From NCBI GenBank assembly GCA_028554645.1, contig JAQOOI010000053.1, positions 124,001 to 188,000 on the forward strand: 64,000 nucleotides of DNA, written 5' to 3'. Shown in pieces: positions 1-10,947 of this stretch (positions are counted from its first letter, which is position 1; each line of letters starts with the position of its first letter). The notes beneath the pieces were generated by a model. It worked only from the letters and a program-made list of their open reading frames with translations. It was not told where the DNA came from and ran no database searches. The DNA is from Omphalotus guepiniiformis. Its lineage: Eukaryota; Basidiomycota; Agaricomycetes; Agaricales; Omphalotaceae. Position numbers and translations under genes: made by a program.

Positions 1-747
1 CAGCTGTTGTGTCGGTAACATGTTGGGAGTTGTAGAGACCTGGAACTGCGGGGGAAGAGGCGAACCATCGAACTGGAACAAGTGAAGATGGGGGCCTGTA
101 GTGGAGTCCAGGAATATGCGCCACGACTGGTAAAGCTCTGTTTCATTATAGGGCAAGATCTGATTTGAGACTGCTGCACATGGATCCTGAACTTGCTGGT
201 ATCCGTCACCGTTAGGAGTCATCACGATAGAACCGTTGGAAAGCAGGTCATATTTGCCATGCACCCAATTGACCACGCCAACGATGCAGTTAGGCTCCGA
301 CCCTAAATTCAGAAACGCGTTCAGTCATTACGCATCAAGAACCAAGAGCGAACAACACACCATTCGCAGTGAACCGGTAACGAGCAATCTCATACCAGTT
401 GTCGTCAGAGCTGTAAATAATCCATATCAACAAAAAGTGCACGTAGGAAAGATAAAGGCGAACGCACAAGGAGAACGACATGCCCGTCACACTAGGGTAA
501 ATGAAGGATTCATTTGAGGGGTTAGCGAACCCCTTCAAAGATTAAAACACCGAAATTCAGCAGCGGGTCAATATGAAGGATGTGATCTACTCACAGAGCC
601 AGTCTGGACGGCCTGACTGCCAGATGCCCAGGTACCCGTGATTGCGGTGACATTGTGTATCGAATCATATACGATATCCTGCGCAGAGACGTACACCGGC
701 AGCAATGCAGCCACCAAAGCGACAAGAGGTGTAAGAGAGACCATCAT
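1..747 (-). CDS. ROT1: ROT1-like ER chaperone / cell-wall glucan factor (3' end beyond left edge)
   Basis: Rot1 is an ER membrane or luminal factor that assists folding of secretory proteins and is needed for beta-1,6-glucan synthesis. Reading the minus strand and splicing GT-AG introns gives four exons at about 747-595, 532-468, 410-361 and 302-1. The product begins MMVSLTPLVALVAALLPVYV, a signal peptide ending near SAQ. The mature part shows family landmarks: DIVYDSIHNVT, ITGTWASGS, GFANPSNESF, DDNWYEIARYRF, VNWVHGKYDLL, the PNGDGYQQVQDPC segment, LYQSWRIFLD and LHLFQFDG. The two adjacent in-frame ATGs at 747 and 744 are equivalent starts. The C-terminal part, where homologues carry the membrane anchor, lies outside the window. 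The order and spelling of these motifs follow fungal Rot1 closely, so the family call is firm; only the exact exon ends are inferred. Confidence 0.9.
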
Positions 748-1537
748 GAGGTGGGCAAAACAAGAGTTGTTTTTTGTATATTAAAGTGGGTATTGATGGA
801 GCAGCGCCTTGGGCACTGTAGACGGTGACGAGCGAGATGTTATAAAGGGTGTTGAGAGCGACAAGGACAGCAAAGGACGAGAGGAGAAAGACTTGCTTGA
901 GGGATGACAACCGTCGTCGGTGGGTGAGAAATGAGTGGAGTGGTTGTATGTTCTTATTTGGTCATGCTGCGTCCGGGTTCCCTACGCCGCTCGGCGCAGC
1001 TCCGAACGCCGGGCAGCGATTGATGTGAATACGCTCGTTGTTTGAGAAGATGCAAATTTCTAGCTCGGTAGATATACTTCAGTACAGTGAAGCGACAGCT
1101 TATCCCTTCATGTCTTTCTATCATCGACTTATTTGCCTCAACGCGTTGGGCGGCGTACGGTCTGCAGTGACGCTCACGTGACTTTGGGCGATTTGGCTCC
1201 GGGGGCGGAAGCTTCGTTTCGATGACGTTGCGCATCGATGCGCCGCCACATCGCCCTAACCCGCTACAAGTAGTACAACAGTCTAAAAACAGAATATCAA
1301 CAAATTTTTTTTCATCCATCTACAATACGTAGTACAGTACGCCATGCAAAAGTTCCCCAAACATGAGAAGGATCTATGTCAAAGGAAAAAGGAGAGAAGC
1401 CTGTACAATCAAATGAGATTGAGTCATGTCCGTTAATTCGAAACATTGTTGCCAGTGAATTAGAATTAGTACAGGAGGTTTGAAAAGAACAGCGCGGTGA
1501 GGGGGGAGGGATGGTAGAAACAAAAATTATCATTCCT
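748..1537. other. Intergenic: ROT1 upstream region and PRE7 downstream region
   Basis: Lies between the ROT1 start and the stop of the next minus-strand gene. Open frames on the minus strand at 954-1319 and 1312-1533 have no recognisable domain and no splice-linked continuation, so I see no supported gene. Confidence 0.5.
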
Positions 1538-2879
1538 TCAGTCTCTCTTCAAATTTCTCCGGACAATAAAAATCCGCTCTCCGTCAGAGGTTGCCGTCAT
1601 TTCTTGTACGCCTTGCACGTTTTCAAGGCCATATAACGGGCTGCCTTTAGCAAGGACAACATACATCTCTAAACCGTCACCGACCTGACGGAGAAGCACC
1701 ATATTAGCAAGCCATATGACCGCAAAAAAACCCATGAGCCCGACCTCGATGTGACGTTCCGTCGCACTAGTAAATGAATCAATCACGAGTTCAAGAACAG
1801 TCGATAACGGCAAATGTGCGGGATGTGGTTTGCCAGGCTGGGCGACCTGGTTCTTGAAGTAGATCTGTGAAGCACAAGAGTGGCGTCAGTCAACCTGCGC
1901 AACTCGAGGAACGTGGACGAAGCGAAACATAAAGAAGCAACAGCTCCATGTTGGACAACAACAATTCCTCACAACCCCGCACGTCATGGCCAAATCCGTC
2001 GAATAATCGGACAGAATGTCGGGAAGAAGTCGGATCCGTCCCATCAAACTGATCACTACATTCAACTTTTCAACCGGACGTGCTGAGTGAACCGGTTCTC
2101 CTCGGTAGAAAAAGAAAAAAAGGGAAAGCGGTAACGGAAGTTAGGCTAACCTGGTTGTCCAAGAATGGCTGCACGAGGGACTGAGCCGCACCGGCTGCCC
2201 TACACGATTCACGCTCATACGAGCCCACGGGGTCAAAGGAGTACACTGCGCCCGATCCTGTGATTTGAGAATGGGGTATGCATCATAACAAGAATAGAGA
2301 CATCGATGTAATGAGTATGATGGCCAACCTCCGAGATCCACGAGAGTCACATACCGTCTTCTTCAATTCCACCGAGAATGTTGTAGACGTAGTAAGGAAA
2401 AAATCGACGAGCATACAGCATGGTCTGGATCAAACGGGCAATAGCACGAAGAGGCATATCTTTTGCATGTGCATGTCGATACCACTAGATAACAACAAGA
2501 TCGTCAGCATTGACGTGAAGATACGAAGGGTTGACAAAAGAGGGCAGAAAACGTACCTCCAAACGCTGCCTGACCTGCTTCACGAACATGTTACCATCAG
2601 CTGAGAAACCATTCACCGCAAGTACAGCTTTGTCCGTTCTAGAGGAAGAGCTCTTTTGAGTAACGACACGATACACAGGTGACCTGTCCCCACTCACAAT
2701 CTAAAGACTTTTGGTGCATAGCGCGTCTGAATACTGTAACCCTCACTCTGTCGAGTATCACCTGCGATTACACTGAAGTCTTTACCAGCAATCGCCAGAA
2801 TGGTACCGCCGTTCTCGCTGTATGGATTGAATTGCCGCTGCTGAGGCTTTGAGTGGTTGAGAGAGATCATGTCAGGCAT
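1538..2879 (-). CDS. PRE7: 20S proteasome subunit beta-6 (Pre7/PSMB1 family)
   Basis: A structural beta subunit of the 20S proteasome core. Exon 1 (2879-2698) encodes [27 protein letters not shown] and the [20 protein letters not shown] block. Exon 2 starts at 2638 ([17 protein letters not shown]) and ends at 2557. Later exons give [51 protein letters not shown] and the [18 protein letters not shown] motif. The protein ends in LKRD, the same last residues as yeast Pre7. At least five short introns are needed; the phases of the joins I checked (exon 1 to exon 2, exon 2 to exon 3, and the last join before GDGLE) all hold. Like other beta-6 subunits it is non-catalytic: the propeptide-like start is not followed by an active-site Thr-Thr. 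The first ATG (2879) gives MPDMISLNH; an in-frame ATG three codons on is possible. Confidence 0.95.
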
Positions 2880-5800
2880 TTCCAGGTTGAGTTATTGGTT
2901 TAGGTGAAGTGAAGTGACGAAAACGACGACGACAAGAGTGAGCAGAAGAAATAGAAAGAAAAAGGCGAAACAGAGAGGAGACTATATAGTTTCGAGTACG
3001 GGAATGTTTTGACCGGAAAGAGGGGAGGACGAAGATAGGACGCGCCATCTTTTCCTCTTACGCGGCCTCTAAACCCGTGGGAATAAAAGAACCTCCGAGC
3101 TTTTGCCTACCTCGTTGACAGCTCTCATTTACTTATGTTTTCAAGTTTTGCTCTAGATTCTCTTCTATAAACTAACATATGGAAATCAAAGCTTCATCTC
3201 TTTCAAGTTGCTGACCTTATGTTCTTCTTCTAGAGCCACCTTGTCTGAGTTTTCAAGTGTCTTCGTAAAGGGTCAAAGGTCAATTTCAGTTCTACCGATG
3301 ACTCGCCGATGTACAGGAACACAATTGGTGTGAGTTTTCCCCTTTCTCCCTCATGTTACGGTGTTACGATCACAGCGCGATAGACCTAATCTTGGAGCTA
3401 TTCTTCTCAAGGACAGAATGTTTGAAGCCAGGATTTCGTGATATGAGAGCCTCGCAACATGCACGGTAAACGTTTTTGCTGTCTCGCTGCCGACGGAAAC
3501 TGATGCTGGAATGGTGCTTACTTCGCAGGTCACTGGATATAGCGAAGCGGTGTAATATCGATGTCGATGTGAACGCATATATGCCTTTTCTTCCCTGGTA
3601 GTTGGCGACCAGCGCTTCACAACGTGCTTAGGAACGACCTTGATTGACCTGCCCTTCTTTAACTTGCCCGTATGTGGTTCTCAGTCGGCACGGTGAACTT
3701 TACCAGTGGGAACTGACGGTAAATCCCGTTCGGTTCAGCACATCCCGAGGGGGTCAGTTCGGTCATTGATATGACTGAAGGAGGGCCCGAGGTCAAATAA
3801 GAATATTGCGAGGGCCTTTCTTCGATAATTCGGATATGTTGGCAGAAAACTCGTGTCACCCGGTACCGCAGGTCTCTCTCGGATACTCTTGAACAGTATT
3901 CAGTCCAGCCGGAATATATTCGACGTGAAGATATGTTGAATGCAAGTTGTTCATTCTTAGGATTTCGGAGAACCAAGTAGACCCTTCGCTTTCCCATCTC
4001 AGGTTAATAACGGCGGAACTCTCCGGAACGTTGCTAAAGACTGCGAGTGTGGCGCGCCGAAAAAATCCTCCCGTCATTGAACAAAGTAAGCACCTTTTCA
4101 TTAATCCTCTCGTCAAAAATCTTTCACGCTGATAAGTAGCAGTGACCAGTCAGCGTGACCACGTTCATTAGTTGGCCATGCGAGTACACCATTTACCACC
4201 CGGTACTCCTCATCCGAGGGCCTGTACTGTCTGATACAAGAATTACATCATTCCGAGTTCTATCTCTTGCCTTTCTTCGATCCCTTCTTCTCTCCGTTTC
4301 CCGCGACAACCGCCCTTTCATATCCAAGAGTTCGTCAATGATCTCTCTCATACACATTTGTGCCGACGTACATCCATTTCAATACCCGTACAAAAAAAGC
4401 GCTATAGAGCTATTTGGCCTGCTGACCGACGCGCGTGAGCGCGAGGGCTATCGGTGTATCATGTATCTATGTATTCTTTTATTAGGATCCGACCCCGATT
4501 CTCGAGTCGCCGCGCTGTTCAGTCTCGTCCTTCCTCTCTCATGGTGTCTCTCAATAGCTCAAGAGTGTCGATCTCCTGTTGCATACGTCTCATCCCCACG
4601 TCTTTGCTGCACGTGTTGAGCCGCATACATGGATGTTCACACGTTGAAACCGACTCCAGGAGGGTCTCGCCCTGTGCATCATGGTTCGCCCTGAAGAGTG
4701 TTTACATTCACAAGGTTAGTACATTGGATCCATTATTTGAAAATGTAGCTTACTCCACTGCTCATTGCGTGCACATATTCTTTACTTTTGGGTTGTCCTT
4801 CGTTTTCACGGCTGTGTTTGCTCCACTCGGGTCTTGGTAGCAAACTGACTTTTTGACTTACTCAGGCAAAATGCAAACGATATGCGTGGATCTTAACCCA
4901 ATCCACGAGGTGTCTGGTCGTATTAGGGTTAGTAATCTCATGTCTTGCCATTGGCTTCTTCAATTGTCTCATCGTCGACGATGTTCGTTCTATCAGCCAC
5001 CACCCCGGATAAACGCGATCCACTGATTCTGATATGTTCGCCCACTTACGCATGCAATACACTTGCGTGTCAAGATCTCACGTCGCGACACAGCTTGTAC
5101 AGATATACACACTGTGCATAGGGGAACTTGCTTCCAGAGCATCTGCTAGAACATCTAGAAAGTCGCTCACTACAAGCTTTGGGTTCTAGGTGTTCTATGC
5201 ATTCTCTGTACCTCGTAACGTGCCGTGACTGATGCTTCGTCGCCGTTATCTGGGAGACGGGGTCTTGGGAAGGTGCTAGAATAATATGTTCCCAGCAAGG
5301 GACGCCGACTATCTATTTCGATAATCTTCTCGCCTTCGCCGCTTGCAACTGCCAGCGCACAACCTTTGGGCGTCATCGTCCTGAGGATCCATTTGGTCGA
5401 GACCTGCAGGAATTCCTTCGTCTTGTTCCGTGCACAAGCGTGAATGAGCAATCTGAACATTGGAGCTACATATCGAGGTCGAGGAGTAACTGGGAGTGTC
5501 GGACACAATGCGGTATAGACCTTTTATTTAGTTACTAAGATCCCCAATGGCGTTGACCAAATTTGTATAGTCTATCTCAGGTTCTAAGAATACGTACGAT
5601 TGAGTACGGTTTCAGCATCAGTTCTGCTCTTCCTCAGCGGGGTTCCACTTTGGACTCTTCTGCCCTCTTACTCTATTTCCGAGTCGTTCTCGATGTCGGC
5701 GACATTATCTTGCTTTCTATGCAACGTTACTTGGATACGATGCATGAACTGGACTCCACCGTTACGAACTGACTTGACTTGAAAGTTCTACGCAAGACTG

Positions 5801-8460
5801 ACGAAAGGCAACAAGCTTTCTACAAATGAAGGACATGTCAAAGGTACAAGGGGGAATCATCGCGCCCTACGGTAATCTGAACTTCGTGAGATCCTTCAAA
5901 TCCTTCGGTGTTCAAAACTTGATTATTCCTTCGCTCATCTCCGCAGCTAAATCGAGCTACATGCTTCTTGGGGTCCATGCTATGTATGTATGCATTCAGT
6001 CGATCACGGGCGCTTTCAGGTGCTCAGACTTTGAGGGTCCCCCCCTGCGGCAAATAATAATTCTAATTGAGAAACTCACAACTCTCATGAAGGCGCGTTT
6101 CCTGAAATATCTCAGTCGCTCAATTGTACTGACTTTGCATCGGTATTGTGCAGCTCTCAATTGGTATGGCATCACAAGTCAAATTTGGACCAAGGTCCAT
6201 ATGTTTTATGACCAGACCACTGTTACCGTATGGTATCTATCAATAGCAGAATCCGGAATCGACATAATTTTCCTTTATTTCTCACATATTGAAGACTTTC
6301 AAGTGTCCGTGTACGGCCTGGAGCCCCCCTGCAAATGCGTATCTCACCTCCCGGTATTTTTCGCGGCCATTCTTGCCCATTTTATCATTCTCAGTCTAGA
6401 AGAAGGAATCAATGCTACTACTAAAGCCTATTCGATCTCGACCGTCATATTATCGCTAGACTTCTTCACCCTCTACGCAATCCTCGGAACATCACGTCGG
6501 TAGTTTGTTCAGCACCAATCGCAGCGCACGATATAGCTACCTATGACGAGTTCTCATAGCTCATAGCTCCTTTATCGCCAACGTCAACTTGGACCGACGA
6601 ACTAATCGTGTGTGACCGAACGTGCGCGGAACTGATTATATGCACCGCGGACGAGACGAGTTTAGATAACTGCCAGAATGAAGATAAGTACTTTAAATAA
6701 GAATCACTATCGTAATGTACCCAGATACGTCTTCCTCGCATCTGCATTGACGTTGCTTCTCAAGATAGATATCCTGATACTGTAAGCAATCCGTCCGAAA
6801 TAACCCCAGATACGCTCGGCTTGAGGACCAACTAAGGGAAGACATACCCTCTTACTGCTCTAAGGAATGTGTCTCGACGGGGCTATCTATGATTCCTTTG
6901 GCAGGCTAGGCGATTCTTTCATTGCGTCCGTTTCCCGCATTACAGTGGTATTATCGTCATACATACATCTTGAAGGCACCCACCCTTGCCCATGCCTCCC
7001 ATATCGGAGGCGAGAGATATCCTCGCTTTCCCGCAGATCGCCAAACCTCGTTTTGCAATCCAGAATGTTCTGTCTGCGTCGTTCGGTGATACTTCGCTGT
7101 TTCACATAGCAGGGTATATTGCGAGTTGGTGAGCTGATGTTGGCTGATGATGATGATATTGATTAGAGCGCTCTGCCACCGTCCGAATGATTGAATGACA
7201 GGGAAGGGTTGTAGTTTGAGCATGAAATTGTATGGTTGGAAGACGCCTTCGATATCTTACTCAAAGGAAGATTCTGATGCGCTCATACTTGCTAGATTAT
7301 CTTGCCACAAATCACGATCCATTTCTTAGATTGTAAGCCAAGAACGAAGAACGAAGGATAAGGAGCGTCGGAAACGAGAAAAAGGGACGAAAAGAGGTCA
7401 ACGACACGTGTAAGTAAGTATTCGAGATCCCGATAATCAGACTTGCGGTGAGTCAACGACTGACTTCTCAGTTCGGACACCATGTTGAGATGTAATTGCC
7501 TGGAAGTAGTTCTCCTAGCTTCATTGGCGGTACACAGTCTTGTTATTCAGATACCTAGCCTGAGTGACCAGGCGGCGGAAGGATACTGATGACTTCCACG
7601 GAATCCACCGAGTGTTACCGTCGTGGTGGAAATGAATGTGTGTTGGCCAGGTGCACGGTGGTGGCGTTTCCTTGGTACGGTCATACACTTCATGATTATA
7701 TTGTTCCAAGCTCATTGAGCCCGTGTTGGGCACTCTATAGTGCCTGAATGGTATGTGACGAACTTCGAAGGACGCAGTACCCGTCTGCAGGATACGTCAC
7801 GAGGTGAGAAGTTTTCTGGACCCTGAATGAGGGTAGCGTGGCTAGACTCGTACCTGAGTGCTAACTCCAGGAGAGCTCGTGAACGCTGCGGGTACTGCCT
7901 AGGTACGCTTTGAACTCTGAGTATTGGGCCTGGGTGCAAGTTGTCGAACTTATCATGCGTGAGAAAGCACCGCACCACAGCAATATTGTGGTTTCTTGTT
8001 AACCACCACTACCATCATATACACCGTCAACTATGTGAATCATGGTTTACTTCCTCTGCAACATTACCCAGCTGAATTAGTCTACTTACATGCCGCGACG
8101 CGGGATCTAGGACATGGAAATGTCCAACAGAATGGTACGTGCCGTCGCCTCACGTTTGCATTCTCTAATAGCTGCTCGACAATAAAAGCGTCGCCTCATG
8201 CTGCTATACGATCTGCTATTCGATAAGCTTGTATACATACGTCTTGAATGTTTTCTGACATATGAAGAATCCTGCCGCGGCATCTCCCAGCCGGCTGACG
8301 GCATGATTGACCGCGGAATCGGAAAGCCGCCGGGTAAATGCATTAGTAATGCTGTTTATTTATATCTTTATTTTTTTTCTCCAGTCAGCAAAAGATGGCG
8401 TGGTTCGCAGGTTGTCATCCTAAGCCAGCTTGCATCGAGCAAACAGCTTGAGCGCAAGCA
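2880..8460. other. Gene-poor region, no recognised gene
   Basis: About 5.6 kb with many short overlapping frames and no recognisable family. The longest ATG-started frame is 5826-6503 (+), 225 codons and rich in hydrophobic stretches (for example SRSIVLTLHRYCAALNWYG, AESGIDIIFLYFS and FFAAILAHFIILSLEE). It could be an exon or relic of a multi-pass membrane protein, but it is not joined to anything convincing. On the minus strand 7978-7521 and 5508-5170 also read as protein-like but match nothing I know. The first 150 bases or so upstream of 2880 should hold the PRE7 promoter, and the last few hundred the promoter of the transporter at 8461. Confidence 0.5.
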
Positions 8461-10451
8461 ATGGCACAGGCAGCCGCTGAAACCATAGCTAAAGCCTCTC
8501 CGAGTCCGGCCAATACTCTTCATGAAGTACTCGACGAGTCGTCTCGCGCTGCTACTGTGGCCGAATGGCAGGATAAGGAGAAGATAGAGGGCGATGATAG
8601 AGGTGAACAGGAGAATGGCATACAGAAAAGTGACAATGGATCGGGATCAACAGGGCCCTCGATAAAGCTGTATACGAAGGATTTCGGGGTTATACCGATT
8701 CCTGAAAGGTTGAGGTATCATCCTGCGAATCCGCCGTTTCATTTTGGATTGGTATTGAATTCTGCGTTTGGGTTTGCGAGTACTTTCGGTGAGCAATGCT
8801 CTGATTATTCAAGGCTATCATTGGCTCATAAAACCTCTTTTCCTCTGGTGACTAGTGGTCGCGAATTTGTATTATTGTCAACCGTTGTTGAGTGAGGACT
8901 CGGATACTAGTTTTGCAGATGGATATGGCTGCTAATCACTTGTGTGTTTGTGTTCCTCGCAGTTCAGCTTTCTGTATCTTTTGGAGTGTCATACAACGAG
9001 ATTTCGAGGTGTGTATTTCGCAGCACTCTTGATGCGTTCATCCGCTGATTTTGCTTTCAAGAGTTCCGACTTTGGTTCAAGCTGGGTATGTTTGGTCTCC
9101 TGGAAATAGAGATTCAGTAATCTGAAGACCATCAGATATGCAGTTGGATTACTACTCATATCGCCCCTGGGCGACCTCGTCCGTCGAAGGCAACTTATCC
9201 TCCTCCTAGTCCTCCTTTCAGCGTCTTTAACCATAGGCCTAGCCGTAACGACAAACCTAGCAGCCTTCCAAGCCCTCTCGTTCCTTGTCGGGGTGGTCTC
9301 CGTCACCCCGCAAATTCTCCTCCCACTCGCCGCCGATCTAGCGCCAGCGGAAAGACGCGCCTCTGCACTCTCAGTCGTGTTCGCAGGTCTACTCCTCGGC
9401 GTACTTATCGCGCGTGTTATGTCGGGGATCATTGCGCAATTCGTTACATGGCGGGTGGTGTATTATGTCGCGATTGGAGTCCAATACCTCGTCCTAGGAG
9501 GGAGCTGGCTTCTGTTACCTGATTACCCGGCGAAGAATAACCATCTGACATATTGGGAGATCATGTACTCGATGGCGAAATATACAGTGACAGAACCAAT
9601 CTTGATTCAGGCGTGTTTAGTTAATCTAGCATCCAGTGCATCGTTCAGTAGTTTTTGGGTCACGTTGACTTTTCTGTTGGGTGGGCCGCCATATAATTAC
9701 TCGACGTGAGTTTGTTTCTTATTGAGTAAAGTTTACAGTTTCGCTAAGCAACTTCGTGTTAAGTTTGGTCATCGGGCTTTTCGGTCTCATTGGAATGTTG
9801 GGCGTTGGCATGGGTCCCCTCATCGGTCGTACCATCGATAGACTGATACCATGGTATGCGTCACTCATTGCGTGCCTTGCGCTTCTCGTCTTTCAAGCGG
9901 TCCAAGTCATCGGTAATGGGCTCAACATCGCTGCTGTGATTATTGCTACATTCGGATTAGACGTGTTCAGGCAGATGCTGCAGACTTCTTTGGCTACGAA
10001 CATATTTAGGTGAGTCGTCTTTGTTTGCAGGGAAATATTTGAGCTGACGTGGATCCATAGTATTGCACCGGAAGCTCGGGCACGTTTGAATGCTGTTTAC
10101 ATCCTTTCAGTAAGTTCAATCTTTCAATCTGATCATCGACACAGTTTGAACATCAAATTGTGATGGCAGCTCTTCATTGGCCAAGTCATGGGTACTTCGG
10201 TCGGTACAAAAGTTTTCATACAGTATGGCTGGCGTCCGTGCGCTGCTGTAACACTTGGATACGCGGGATGGCAGATTTTCGCACTGCTGCTGAGAGGACC
10301 ACATTGTAAGCGGTACACTTGGTTTGGGTATGAGGGTGGACTGGAAGCGAGGAAGAAAGTGGTGGATGAGAGGGAGAGGGCTGAAGCTGAGGGTGAGAAA
10401 GAGAGGAAGAGTGATGATGGCGATGAGGGTAATGTGAAGGAGAACATTTAG
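8461..10451 (+). CDS. MFS transporter (major facilitator superfamily, bacterial YnfM/arabinose-efflux-like type)
   Basis: A 12-segment major facilitator, probably a proton-coupled efflux carrier in the plasma membrane; substrate unknown. The N-terminal 100 residues are a polar cytoplasmic tail with acidic and Gly/Ser runs. The first helix begins near HFGLVLNSAFGFAS. Splicing 8788/8963 and the next two introns (donors AG/GTGTGT and GG/GTATGT) restores a continuous frame: FGVSYNEISRVPTLVQAGYA, then GLLLISPLGDLVRRRQL, the MFS loop 2-3 signature (G-x-x-x-D-x-x-x-R-R-x). Further helices run through ALSFLVGVVSVTPQILLPL and APAERRASALSVVFAGLLLG. The second half follows, with introns near 9707-9755, 10010-10060 and 10110-10167. 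The C-terminus is a charged tail rich in Glu/Lys/Arg ending at the TAG at 10449. Start chosen as the first ATG after a stop, followed by the long polar tail. Confidence 0.88.
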
Positions 10452-10947
10452 TACATGGGATGACGGTGGTGGTTGAACCCAATGAGCAAGAGAAAGGAAA
10501 ACAGGGCTGGAATAGATAGACATAGCAAGATGGTACAGTGTTTGATTTTGCCTGTACATGGGAGATTGTACTCATATCATGAAACTGAACATACACTGAA
10601 CATAGATGTAATGCATCAAGTACACTGTTCTGCTATGGTTGCTTTGATACCATCAACTGGACAGATTGGCTGGTTAGAACAGCGTGAAAAGTTCTGATGT
10701 TCAAAAACTCATCTTGTGTGATTGTGAGCAGTGGTTTCTAAAAAAATAAGGCAGTTGTATAAAATCATATCTTCCACACAGGAGCTTCAATCTTGCTAGT
10801 CAAATTAGAGAATTGTGATTGAAATGTTATACTGAGACATCAAAAGCCACAGAGAACTGACAAGAATAGAGAAAGTACATATGATGATTGTATGCTGCCA
10901 CATTTTAACACAAAACTAAAGAAGTTTGAAACAACAAAGAGACTCTG
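10452..10947. other. Intergenic, convergent 3' ends
   Basis: Lies between two convergent stops (transporter + and STAND gene -). AT-rich, presumably 3' UTRs and terminators. The frames present are shadows with no supported gene. CpG becomes rare from about 10.7 kb on. Confidence 0.5.

Noticed and set aside
954..1533. Minus-strand frames upstream of ROT1
   Set aside because: Basic, low-complexity text without domain or signal; one lacks support for its start; likely the non-coding upstream region.
4155..4840. Two overlapping plus-strand frames of 154 and 128 codons
   Set aside because: They overlap in different frames, composition is Ser/Leu/Arg-rich without recognisable motifs, and no consensus introns link them.
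7521..7978. Two consecutive protein-like minus-strand frames
   Set aside because: They read well (for example CTWPTHIHFHHDGNTRWIPW) but match no family I know and I could not place a start or stop exon; not listed as a gene.
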